Shown here: positions 1 to 8,234 of the stretch, in pieces | Position numbering within the stretch: the first letter of the stretch is position 1 | How the letters are laid out: the number at the start of each line of letters is the position of its first letter | NCBI RefSeq assembly: GCF_000208925.1 | Contig: NW_001915203.1 | Span: forward strand, 1 to 14,960 | Direction of reading: 5' to 3' | Length of the DNA stretch: 14,960 nucleotides | Source of the DNA: Entamoeba histolytica HM-1:IMSS | Lineage: Eukaryota > Evosea > Mastigamoebida > Endamoebidae | Made by a program: the position numbers and the translations under genes | Notes under the pieces: model-generated | Told to the model about the DNA's origin: nothing | Seen by the model: only the letters and a program-made list of their open reading frames with translations | Databases searched by the model: none

Positions 1-1288
1 CACACAAATGAAATAATAAAGAAATATACAATACTCAAGAATTAATAAAAAAGAAATAAAAAGAATGAATAAATATAAAATTGATAAATAATAATACAAG
101 AAATAAATAGAAACAACAAAGAAAAACAAATAATATAAAAAGAATAAAAATATATAAAAGAATAAAAAGAAAGTATAATAAAGAATATAAAAATAATAAA
201 TCACAAAGATGTAATAAAAGAAGAAATAAAAAGTGTAATTTTAATGTAAAAATTAGAAATATTCAATAAAAGTGTCTAATTTAATGATGTAAAATAATTA
301 ATATTGTTTTATTGAAAAAAAAATATTTTATTCGTTTTTATGTTATTGTTCATATGTATAACTTCATCATGATGTTTATTATATATTTAATCATATGTGT
401 TATGTTATTATAACATATAATAAGTGATAAAATATAAATGAAAATGATATGAATATATGATATAGAATATAGAAAAAAACAAAAGAATAATAAGAATAAA
501 TGATAAATAAAACGAGAAATGATAATCAATGATATAATAATAAAATCAAAGTATAAAAGATAAATTTAATATTAATATAAATCAAAAGAGAATAAATATA
601 AAATGAAAATAGATATAAATGATAATAATATAAAAGATGAATAAACAAATAAACAAATATATCTAAATAGAAAAGAATAACAATAAGAAAATCGAAATAA
701 TATAAACATAAAAATAATAAAATAAGAAGAATATAATAATATATAGATAATAAGAATAACACAATGATATAAATAATATAAACAGAGAAATAAATATATA
801 AAAATAATATATAAAAATACGATAGATAAATAACATAATAATAAAAGAATAAAAATAATTAAATATGATTCATCAAATCATCTATTTCATTAATATTTCA
901 TACAAAATAAATATAAATGATTATAAAATATAAACATAAATATTTATTGATTGTGTATTTATCATATTTATTTTAATTTTTTATGAACAAAATATAATAA
1001 GATGAATATTCTATGGATGCAAAATATTTTGCATCTTTTTTCATTTTTGTAAATTATTTAGATGCATTTTTTCTTTGCTTATTTTTGTGCTTATAAATAT
1101 TAAAATTATGTAAATCAAATAATAAGACATAATAAATCAAATAGAATACAATGATGAAAAATGATTAATAAGAAAAGAGATAAATTGAAATAATTACTGA
1201 TTAGAAATATAAAAATTATTTATCATAAAAACAAAATGAAAAATAATAAAACAAATTCTAAATATTTAAAAATAGATAAAATAAAAGA
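1..1288. other. A+T-rich low-complexity region without genes
   Basis: I see no credible gene here. The + strand is dominated by short runs of A with G and T (AATAAAA, AAGAATAAA, ATATAAAAG), so it is strongly purine-biased to about position 850. The longest open frame, on the minus strand at 526-762, is only a translation of this low-complexity DNA into I, L, Y and F and has no domain. No regular tandem unit is evident by eye. The one distinctive structure is a perfect palindrome followed by T residues at 1016-1041. The region leads into a decayed tRNA gene, which recalls the A+T-rich spacers around tRNA genes in Entamoeba, but no repeated tRNA unit is visible. Confidence 0.6.
1016..1041. repeat. 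Perfect 20-bp palindrome followed by a T run
   Basis: Positions 1016-1035 read GATGCAAAATATTTTGCATC, which is identical to its own reverse complement. T residues follow at 1036-1041. On the + strand it resembles a hairpin plus U-run. Part of the motif (AGATGCA then Ts) recurs near 1060-1071. Pol III terminates on T runs alone, and the nearest tRNA-like sequence is on the other strand about 250 bp away, so a terminator role is only a guess. Confidence 0.5.
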
Positions 1289-1358
1289 TGCACTATCCAG
1301 GAATCTAACCTCGATATCCACATTAGAAGATGGATTTCTACTACTAGACTCTTTGTGC
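1289..1358 (-). pseudogene. Decayed tRNA-Gly (probable UCC isoacceptor)
   Basis: Read on the minus strand, 1358 to 1289 has the outline of a glycine tRNA. It starts GCAC and ends GTGC plus discriminator A. The D-arm segment GTCTAGTAGTAGAA is close to the usual glycine A box. There is an anticodon-arm helix ATCCAT/GTGGAT and a T-arm core GGTTAGATTCC. The defects point to loss of function: two mismatches in the acceptor stem, G where U8 is expected, a TTAGATT T-loop where TTCGATT is expected (C56 lost, also damaging the B box), a G-G mismatch in the T stem, and an 8-nt anticodon loop CTTCTAAT with no clear UCC. Total length is 70 nt. T-rich DNA follows on the minus strand, which would serve as a Pol III stop. 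A divergent functional tRNA cannot be fully excluded. Confidence 0.7.
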
Positions 1359-2851
1359 TTCCCATTATATTTTTTATTTCTTATTATTTCTTTGTATTCT
1401 TATTTATTTTAATAACAAAAACACAAAACATTCATAAATGCAAAATATCTTCCAAATTATTATGTTATTGTTAATAATAAATTCTAATTATCCATAATCA
1501 ACAAATGAAACAAAATCATAAAATAACAATCAAATAAAATGTATTAAATTATTTATTCATTATGTATTTATTTTTATGGTATTTAATTTTCATATTTATT
1601 ATTCTTAAAATTGTATATCTCTTTATTCTTTTGTTTATATTCTTATTTCTTTCTTCTTCTTTTCTTTAATCATTGATTTAACTTTCTCATTTTTCTTTTC
1701 TTTCAATATACTTCTTATTCTATATTATCTTTTTCTTTCTTTTTTATTTCATCTTCTTATTCTCTTCATTTTAATTCTTATTTTCTTTTTCTTTCTTATT
1801 ATTATTTTATGTTTCTTATTGTTATTGTCTTTATTATTATAATTTATTCTTATTTTTCTTATTCATTTTTCGTTTCATCTTTTTTTTCAATTCACTTTCA
1901 TTGTATTTCTTTTATCATTCATGTTGTTATTCAATTTATTGTTATTGTTACTCATTCTCTTGTTTGTTGTTGAATGTTTATTTTTTTATTTGCTTTTCTT
2001 TACATTACACATTGTTATTACTCAATATCCAATGCAATAATATTTGTTATATTCTACATTGAAAAGTATCTTTCTATGAACAAACATATTCATTATAATA
2101 AAAATAATAAAATCTGACTTCATTTTATTTGAAAAAGAATATTGATTATGATATTAATGTTATAAATGAAGACGAAACAATGATTATATTATACTCATAA
2201 TATAAACACAAAACAGAGAATTAACACAATAGAAATTGTCAATATATTATTATTAACAAGTGAATTAAAATGAACAAATTATAAAATAATAAACAATTAA
2301 TCATTAAATACAATAAACTACAAATGACTCATACATTTACTTCTAATGATATATCAAACAAATTGAATTTTCATGTAAATGTGTTAGAAATGAAAGATAA
2401 TAGAAATATAACAAGTTGAATATTTGTAATAAGATTCTATTTCTTTGTTTTATTTATTAACTTTAATATATGTTCAAATTGGATATATTACAATCCGTCA
2501 AACTCTGATACTCTTAAAATGATATTTTCAATACTGACATAAAATAAAAAAAAACATTTAATACAAACCATTAAATTGGTAAAATGATAGAAATATGAAA
2601 GTATAAAATGGTGTGTTTAAAGAAATAATACAACAAAATAAACAGACATTGAATTTATATGAGTGTTTGTGAAAAAAAGACAAAAAGTGTATGATAGCCA
2701 AATAACAAATTCATTATAAGAAACAACAAAAATTAATAAATAAACAAAAGAAGGAAAGTCCAATTTAAGTAAATTGGAAATAACATAAAATCAGATGAAA
2801 TGTATTTTTTATTCTCTTAAACATGTAATGAAGAACACAAATGAATAAAAG
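1359..2851. other. Gene-free spacer with a pyrimidine-rich tract
   Basis: No coding region is recognised. From about 1610 to 2000 the + strand is strongly T/C-biased (TTCTT, TCTTTT, TTATTC repeats), the opposite of the purine bias before 850. From about 2040 to 2850 the sequence is mixed A+T-rich DNA with stops in all frames. A perfect hairpin lies at 2759-2778, about 75 bp beyond the stop codon of the Rab-like gene. It could fall in or just after that gene's 3' end, but nothing here shows where the transcript ends. Confidence 0.55.
2759..2778. repeat. 9-bp inverted repeat with 2-nt centre
   Basis: TCCAATTTA at 2759-2767 and TAAATTGGA at 2770-2778 are exact reverse complements separated by AG. 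The structure lies about 75 bp downstream of the Rab-like gene stop codon. A role in 3'-end formation is possible but unsupported, and in DNA this A+T-rich short palindromes occur by chance. Confidence 0.4.
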
Positions 2852-3409
2852 TCAAACAATAACACATTTGTTTGTTGAATGTTGGTTTTCAATTTGGTAT
2901 TGATTTTCAGAGATGAATTGATAAATTGATTTGAAATAAAGATCAGATACTTGAGAGTCATCATTTAAGTCAAATTCATAGTGTTTGATTTTATACCTTA
3001 AAGAAAGTTCCATAATTTCTTCTTGAATAACTTCTTGTTGACTTTCAAATTCACGTCCTAATCCAACAAGAATTTTCATTGAATTACATGGAGTTCTTTG
3101 ATTTATTTGGTTGAGTGTTGTTTGAATAAATCTAAATGATGATGCATCAGTCATGTCGTAAACAAAATAAATAATGTCTGTATGTGGAAGAAACGCTTCA
3201 ATATTTGTTCTGAGCCTTTCTTGACCAGCAATGTCCCATACTTGCATTTTGATAAAGACACGATCAATAATAACTGTTACAAATTTAAAGTCAAGACCAA
3301 ACTTTAAAAGGTTCATTGAATTTCCTGGAAACCTCAACATTCGTTGTTTAGCATCACATGAATTTCCAATTATCAGACTTTTAAGACAAATTGAATTTAC
3401 ATTACTCAT
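2852..3409 (-). CDS. Divergent Rab/Ras-like small GTPase, damaged nucleotide motifs, CaaX tail
   Basis: The 185-residue protein has the length and order of a Rab/Ras GTPase. Residues 38-64 match the Rab strand 2-strand 3 region ending in the G3 motif WDIAGQE (58-64). The strand after it, IIYFVYDMTDASSF (79-92), is the usual Rab pattern ahead of G4. The P-loop is abnormal: G15-N-S-C-D-A20-K21-Q22 keeps the Gly and Lys of GxxxxGK[ST] but has Ala for the second Gly and Gln for the Ser/Thr that binds magnesium. The G4 motif NKxD is replaced by GLGRE (116-120), and no SAK-type G5 is visible. The protein ends CVIV, a CaaX box predicting prenylation and membrane attachment. It is therefore likely a membrane-bound pseudo-GTPase or very weak binder. 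The ATG at 3409 is preceded by an AATGAACT promoter element. It is divergent from the HD gene, with 171 bp between the starts. Confidence 0.85.
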   Translation of the reverse strand: MSNVNSICLKSLIIGNSCDAKQRMLRFPGNSMNLLKFGLDFKFVTVIIDRVFIKMQVWDIAGQERLRTNIEAFLPHTDIIYFVYDMTDASSFRFIQTTLNQINQRTPCNSMKILVGLGREFESQQEVIQEEIMELSLRYKIKHYEFDLNDDSQVSDLYFKSIYQFISENQYQIENQHSTNKCVIV

Positions 3410-3580
3410 TTATAGAACTATTAGTTCATTTCTAAAAATCTGTTTTTTTACCATTTTCTCTTTTCTTGTTTTATTCTTAAAAAACATCAGATTTTTGATA
3501 TTATTATTATAATTTGTGAATTATCTTTAGGAAGATGAAAAGACAAACTAAGAAGAATGAAATAAACAAAAAAAGAACAA
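3410..3580. promoter_or_regulatory. Bidirectional promoter region with GAAC element
   Basis: This 171-bp gap separates two divergent start codons, so it should hold both promoters. On the minus strand the octamer AATGAACT occurs at 3430-3423, 13 bases before the Rab-like ATG. It is an exact match to the GAAC core element described for Entamoeba histolytica promoters. AAAAATCTG at 3434-3442 and CAGATTTTT at 3488-3496 form a 9-bp perfect inverted repeat. On the plus side only a weak AAGAACAA sits right before the HD-gene ATG. Assignment of function is by position and motif likeness only. Confidence 0.5.
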
Positions 3581-4147
3581 ATGATACACTCTGAGTGGGA
3601 AGCACCAATCGATCCATTTAAAATTCTAGAGAAATATTATAAAGAATTACCAATAGCAAAACATATTTTAATTGAACATGGAAAATCCATATATGGCAAA
3701 TGCGAACAAGTCAATGCAAAACACCCAGAGTATCATATTAATATGGAGTTCATCAAAGAAGTTGCATACCTTCATGACATCGGCATTTTTCTTGTTGACT
3801 CTCCACAATTTGGATGTAATGGAAAAGAGCCATATATCAAACATGGAATATTAGGTGCAGACATTCTAAGAGAACTTGGATTGGAATATCATGCACGTGT
3901 TGCTGAAAGACATACTGGATCTGGAATTGATCCAACCCAAATTGTTGAACAACATCTTCCTTTACCTACAGATAGAATATTATTACCTAAAACAATAGAA
4001 GAGAAATTATTATGTTATGCTGATAAGTTCTTCTCAAAATCACATTTAGAAGATACATTAACACAACAAATGATTAGAGAAAAACTCCAAAAACATGGGA
4101 AAGATGTTATTCAACGATTAGACGATTTGTTTAAAATGTTTGAGTAG
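3581..4147 (+). CDS. HD-domain metal-dependent phosphohydrolase, bacterial type
   Basis: This is a single-exon protein of 188 residues. It has the HD-superfamily ligand pattern: H33 in IEHGK, the HD pair at H65-D66 within YLHDIGIF, H88 in IKHGILGAD, H111 in AERHTGSG and D148 in CYADKFF. These residues usually bind one or two metal ions and hydrolyse phosphomonoesters or phosphodiesters, often of nucleotides; the substrate here is unknown. The stretches HGILGAD, AERHTGSG, EEKLLCYADKFFSK and the FE terminus closely match my memory of a short stand-alone HD protein family common in Bacteroidetes and other anaerobic gut bacteria. That suggests lateral transfer followed by adoption of Entamoeba codon use. 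The full bacterial length is kept and no intron is seen. The ATG at 3581 gives a start just before the conserved DPFKILEKYY region. All ligands are present, so the enzyme is probably active. Confidence 0.88.
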   Translation: MIHSEWEAPIDPFKILEKYYKELPIAKHILIEHGKSIYGKCEQVNAKHPEYHINMEFIKEVAYLHDIGIFLVDSPQFGCNGKEPYIKHGILGADILRELGLEYHARVAERHTGSGIDPTQIVEQHLPLPTDRILLPKTIEEKLLCYADKFFSKSHLEDTLTQQMIREKLQKHGKDVIQRLDDLFKMFE

Positions 4148-5815
4148 TAACTCTTTGTCTATTATCTTTTTTATTTGTTCATTGATTTTTATCTCATAAA
4201 ATAAAGACTGTTATTTAAACATTCTCTCAATATTTTCATTCCCTAATAAGAAAATAACCACAACCAATTTGACACACTATGAAAAATCATTAAAAATACG
4301 TATTAAATTCTTATTTATTTGTCATTACTTTGTTCTAATTTGGAGGACAAGTAATTAACTTATTCTTCATGAAAACAACATACATCATTGTATTTCTAGC
4401 TTCATTAATAAAGAACAAAACCATTTTATTCAATTCAATAGAAAGTTAAAATGATAAAAGATAAAATTCACTAACTGTTATTATCAATAATAATACATTC
4501 ATTTATTAACATGATTGTAGAATAATTGATAAATTAAAAATAAAATAATACAAAGAATGAGATGGATAATATGTTAAATAAATAAAACATTAAAAAATGA
4601 ATATAAGCGAAGAAACACATTAATAAGAATGATTAAAACAAATTCTTAAATGAGAATTAAAAAGTGAACTTTTAAATGTTAAATTTCATGAATATTTTTT
4701 GTGTATAATCTTGTTTTAACAATTAAACATAAGAATAGCACAACAACGAAATAACAAAATAACTATTATTTATAAAGATAGAATAAATGATAATAAATCA
4801 AATAATTTATATTCAATATTAATTATCCATCAAAAATTATTTATTCAATAATACTAAGTATAAAATCGAACATAAATTCATATAAAAAATACATTAGTAC
4901 ATATTAATGTTATTTGTTTTAATATGGAAATACTTATCATTATTTATTATGAACAACAACTAAATATCTTTCTTCTCTTCTTATAATTTTGTGAAGTTTT
5001 ATTTTCATTTATACTTAATCAATTAATTCTTTTGTGGTATTTCTTTAAATTATTATGACAACAATGAACTGTTTTATGAAGTAGTTATGTTAATATTTTT
5101 ATATCTATGAAACACTTCTCTAAAACAGTAAATTCATAATAACCAAATAAAAAATATGAAAATGAAAACATAACAACTTCTTAATAATTTCTTTGTAACT
5201 TCAAAACACAAAAGAATTAAATGAATATTGATTAAATACATATTATAAAAATATTAATAACCTCAAAACTTTTTTATAACTTTATTAAAATGTTTTTTTT
5301 GTTTCTGTAAATTGTTCTTTTGAAATTTAGTCATTTTGTGTTAGTATCATATATTAATACATTTTCCTCTCCACCACAATAATTTCTCATACTTTTTTTC
5401 AAAGAACATCGATTTTTTACATTCTTAAAGAAGAGTTGAATAAAAAATTTGTTAGTACTATTATAAGAAGAATATTGTTACCGCTTAAGTCAAGACATCA
5501 TTTCGTTTGAAATAAAGATATGTCTAATACATTCTAAAAATTAAATTGTTTATTTGAATGTTCAAAACCCCATAACCTAAAATGTAATTTATCTTTTAAT
5601 GATGTTATATGATTTTTTTTTATGTTAGATAAATTGTACAATTAACTCTGTTGATTATAAAAAAAATTACAAATATTAAAAGGAAAATTAACATTTTTAA
5701 AATGACTGAAATTTAAAAAAAGAATAAACATATTAATAAAATTTAACTATAATTATAGTATTTTATAATAAAAACAAAAACTTAAAAAAAAGAAAAAAAC
5801 TGAACTTAAATAAAT
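4148..5815. other. A+T-rich spacer without genes, containing foldback sequence
   Basis: No open frame with protein-like composition is present over about 1.67 kb. The first 60-100 bases are T-rich and probably include the 3' end of the HD gene. The last bases before 5816 hold the NAA30 promoter, with TGAACTT at 5801-5807 as the likely GAAC element nine bases ahead of the ATG. In between, the only structure I can support is the set of inverted matches at about 5023-5220. No tRNA, rRNA or mobile-element protein was recognised. Confidence 0.55.
5023..5220. repeat. Imperfect foldback (nested inverted matches)
   Basis: Three pairs of inverted matches nest in this stretch. TTAATTCTTTTGTG at 5023-5036 pairs exactly with CACAAAAGAATTAA at 5207-5220. 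TTATTATGA at 5050-5058 pairs with TCATAATAA at 5134-5142. ACTGTTTTATGAAGT at 5068-5082 pairs imperfectly with ACTTCTCTAAAACAGT at 5114-5129. The total span of about 200 bp and the foldback layout are compatible with an old MITE-like element, but no target-site duplication was identified, and base composition raises the chance rate of such matches. Confidence 0.35.
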
Positions 5816-6389
5816 ATGAGTGAGTCAATAGAAATTGTACCATATACTGGAGAAGAACAAATGGGTTATATAATGGACTTAATGAAAAGAACATTATCTG
5901 AACCATATTCTATTTATACATATAGATATTTCTTAAAAAGTTGGCCACATTTATGTTTCTTTGTTTGTTATTAAATTCACTTAATTTTTTCTAAAGAAGG
6001 TTCCAATAATAATATTTTAGGCAAAAGATAAAACAACAAATAAATATGTTGGATGTTGTATTGGTAAACAAAGTATTCAAAACAATCTTCAACAAGGATA
6101 CCTTGCTATGTTAAGCGTTGAAGATAACTATAGAAGAAAAGGAATTGCTACATTACTTTCAATGAAATTGTTTAATACAATGATAGAAAATAAATGTGAT
6201 AGAATTGTTCTTGAAACTGAAGCTGACAACGTTAGTTCTTTAGCACTGTACACTAAATTAGGATTTGTTAAAGAACAATTTCTAAATAAATATTATATGA
6301 ATGGAAGTGATGCTTATCAACTTACATTAGCGTTAAATCCTAACGGAGTAACAAAACAATTATCATTAATAATTGACGAAGATAAATAA
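5816..6389 (+). CDS. NAA30: N-alpha-acetyltransferase 30, NatC catalytic subunit (spliced)
   Basis: Two exons, 5816-5962 and 6021-6389, join in phase 0 to give 171 residues. NAA30 (Mak3) acetylates the N-terminus of cytosolic proteins starting with Met followed by a hydrophobic residue, using acetyl-CoA. Exon 1 encodes the family signature SEPYSIYTYRYF (residues 28-39) followed by WPHLCFF. Exon 2 carries GYLAMLSV (75-82), the acetyl-CoA loop RRKGIA (87-92, pattern R/QxxGxG/A), VLETE (112-116), LYTKLGF (125-131) and the peptide-site YYMNGSDAYQL (140-150). These match eukaryotic NAA30 along nearly the whole GNAT domain. Using only the internal Met of exon 2 would lose the N-terminal substrate-binding part. 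The gene converges on the CH/coiled-coil gene with no base between the two stop codons. I see no NatC auxiliary genes nearby. Confidence 0.93.
5963..6020 (+). other. Intron of the NAA30 gene
   Basis: The 58-nt intron begins GTTTGTTA and ends ATTTTAG, the usual short Entamoeba pattern. It contains in-frame stops. Its removal joins ...LCFF to AKDKTT..., which restores the NAA30 family sequence without a gap, so the boundaries are well supported. Confidence 0.92.
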
Positions 6390-8132
6390 TTAATCTTGAT
6401 TACATTTTTCTTCTTCAATAAATCCGTCTAATTCTTCAGTTAAATTCTTCATTTTTCCTTTTAACAACCCAATTCTTTTCTCTTGTTTTTTTCTATATGT
6501 TTTTTTATAACTTTTAATTTGTATATCAAGCTTCTTTTTTTCTAATGTTTTAAATCTATTAGAATCACGTGTTGATTCAATTCTTCTTTGTTTTTCTAAT
6601 TGACTTATATTTATTTCATCTTTCTTCATATCAAGTTCACCATTGACTTTAATTAATTCTATTACTTTTTCTTTTTTTTGATTATTTGCTAATTGTTTTT
6701 GTTTCTCTAAATGTTGGACTTTCCTTTCTTTTCTTATTTTATCTCGTTTTATCCTTTGAGTTAAAAACTCATCATTTTCTTTGAGATCTTTTTCTTTTTC
6801 TTTAACTTCTTTTAGTCTCATTTCAGCTTCGTGATATTCTTCTTCTGCTTGACTATTTTCATGTAATAAACTAATTTCTTTTTCACTTTCTTTTTCAATT
6901 CTTTCTATCCTAAGATCTGCATAATTTTCTTTATATTCTCGTTGCATAATAATATCTTTCTTTTCCATTTCAATTAACTTCTTTTGATTCTCTATATCTA
7001 TTCGTTTCTTCCTTATTCGATTCTTTTCTTTAAGAAATTCCTTCATTTTTTTCTTTTCCATTTGTATTTTTTTCATTAACTTTTCAATTTCTTCTTCTTT
7101 TTCAGCAACTTCCATTTCAGTTTGTTTATTTTGTTTTTTTACTTTAAGATAACTTTCTTCAACTTCTTTCTTTATCATTTTCATTTTTCCTATTTGAAAC
7201 TCAAGTTCAATCACTGAACATGAAACTTCTTGAACTTGTTTATTCATTTCTTCAAACTCTGCTTTTTTTCTTTCTAACTGTTCTTTTTTTCGTTGTTCAT
7301 TTCTCATCATATCACTAGCCTCTGTATCTTTTTGATTTACTAATCGTTGAAGTTCTTTTTGTTGAAGATGTGTTTGAGTTATTGCTTTTTGAAGAAGAAC
7401 TCTTAATGAGGTTAGGTCTTGATACTTTTGAAGTATATCAGATCGTATCGTTTCATTCTCTTGATTATATTTTTGAAGAGCAACTTTCATTTCATCTTCA
7501 GTCATATCCACTTCTCCGAGTTCTTTTTCTAATAGAAGAATACGACTACTAAGCACCTCTTCTTCTGCTTTCATTCTGTCTTCATTTAATGAAAAATCAT
7601 CTTCTATTTCTTTATCTTCTTCCTCAAAATCATCAAATGCTGGACTTTGACTTGAGTTATCATTTGATTCTACTTCATCTTCTTCAATGATATGAAGTAA
7701 TTTTTGAGTATTCTCTACATTAACTTCTTGATTAGGTAAGAACAACCTCATCCATTGACGAACTGTATTTGTTATATCCTCTTCCTTTTCAATACGTCTC
7801 ATAGAATATTTCATATCAATTAATGACATTTGCCATAATGTACTAAGAATTTGTGAATAAACATCTTTTTTTGGTTGTGTTAAATCATCTGAAGTTAATG
7901 TAATTTTTGCTCCAAGTAATTGACATTGTTGTAAAACTATTTTATTATATTCAATCCTTTGAAACAAATTTCCCTCATTCATTGTTTTTAAGATAGGAGT
8001 GTCATGGATAGAATTTATAATTTTAGGTAATATATATTGAGCCTCTTCAATTAATTCTTGAAGAGAACTAGGTATTGTACAGTAAACATTTAAGAGTCCT
8101 AATAAAATAGGAAAGTCATAAACTTGTTGCAT
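6390..8132 (-). CDS. Calponin-homology-like N-terminus plus long coiled coil
   Basis: The protein has 580 residues. Residues 1-112 resemble the C-terminal two thirds of a calponin-homology domain of the fimbrin/plastin kind: ILLGLLNVY (9-17), a segment NLFQRIEYN (55-63), QLLGAKITLTSDDL (71-84) and a final helix ILSTLWQMSLID (95-106). Residues 118-133 (EDITNTVRQWMRLFLP) look like the first helix of a second CH domain that does not continue. An acidic linker (about 146-185) follows. Residues 185 to about 570 are almost pure E/K/Q/R/L/I heptad-like coiled coil. An actin- or cytoskeleton-linked structural role is likely; the exact function is unknown. The ATG at 8132 is chosen because TAG lies two codons upstream in frame. 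Seven sense codons from an earlier ATG (8156-8154) precede that stop, and the first CH helix is missing, so the 5' end may be damaged or misread. Confidence 0.85.
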   Translation of the reverse strand: MQQVYDFPILLGLLNVYCTIPSSLQELIEEAQYILPKIINSIHDTPILKTMNEGNLFQRIEYNKIVLQQCQLLGAKITLTSDDLTQPKKDVYSQILSTLWQMSLIDMKYSMRRIEKEEDITNTVRQWMRLFLPNQEVNVENTQKLLHIIEEDEVESNDNSSQSPAFDDFEEEDKEIEDDFSLNEDRMKAEEEVLSSRILLLEKELGEVDMTEDEMKVALQKYNQENETIRSDILQKYQDLTSLRVLLQKAITQTHLQQKELQRLVNQKDTEASDMMRNEQRKKEQLERKKAEFEEMNKQVQEVSCSVIELEFQIGKMKMIKKEVEESYLKVKKQNKQTEMEVAEKEEEIEKLMKKIQMEKKKMKEFLKEKNRIRKKRIDIENQKKLIEMEKKDIIMQREYKENYADLRIERIEKESEKEISLLHENSQAEEEYHEAEMRLKEVKEKEKDLKENDEFLTQRIKRDKIRKERKVQHLEKQKQLANNQKKEKVIELIKVNGELDMKKDEINISQLEKQRRIESTRDSNRFKTLEKKKLDIQIKSYKKTYRKKQEKRIGLLKGKMKNLTEELDGFIEEEKCNQD

Positions 8133-8138
8133 TTCCTA

Positions 8139-8156
8139 TAAAATAGTCTCTAATGT
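8139..8156 (-). promoter_or_regulatory. Short in-frame leader ORF upstream of the CH/coiled-coil gene
   Basis: On the minus strand an ATG near 8156 opens a seven-codon frame (MTLETIL) that ends with TAG at 8138-8136. It is in the same frame as, and one codon before, the main ATG. It may be an upstream ORF affecting translation, or the remains of the true N-terminus cut off by a nonsense change. No GTTTGT donor is present that would turn the TAG into a splice acceptor. The coordinates of the first base are by hand count. Confidence 0.35.
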
Positions 8157-8234
8157 CATTTTTTTGCTATTTTTGTTTTTTTTTTCATTTTTAAAAGAAA
8201 TTTTAATTTATAATAAATTATATTATAATAAATA

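Noticed and set aside
526..762. Open frame of 78 residues on the minus strand
   Set aside because: Its product is almost entirely I, L, Y and F from low-complexity A+T DNA. It has no domain, and its ends look arbitrary.
1..1288. Tandem tRNA array or CRISPR-like repeats
   Set aside because: No regularly spaced repeat unit can be seen, only low-complexity A-rich sequence.
3231..3512. Plus-strand open frame overlapping the Rab-like gene
   Set aside because: It is the antisense reading of the N-terminal part of the Rab-like gene and its promoter, with no family-like features.
3672..3854. Second plus-strand frame inside the HD gene
   Set aside because: It overlaps the HD domain in another frame. 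The HD frame carries all the conserved residues.
7370..7552. Plus-strand frame inside the CH/coiled-coil gene
   Set aside because: It is an antisense shadow of the coiled-coil coding region.
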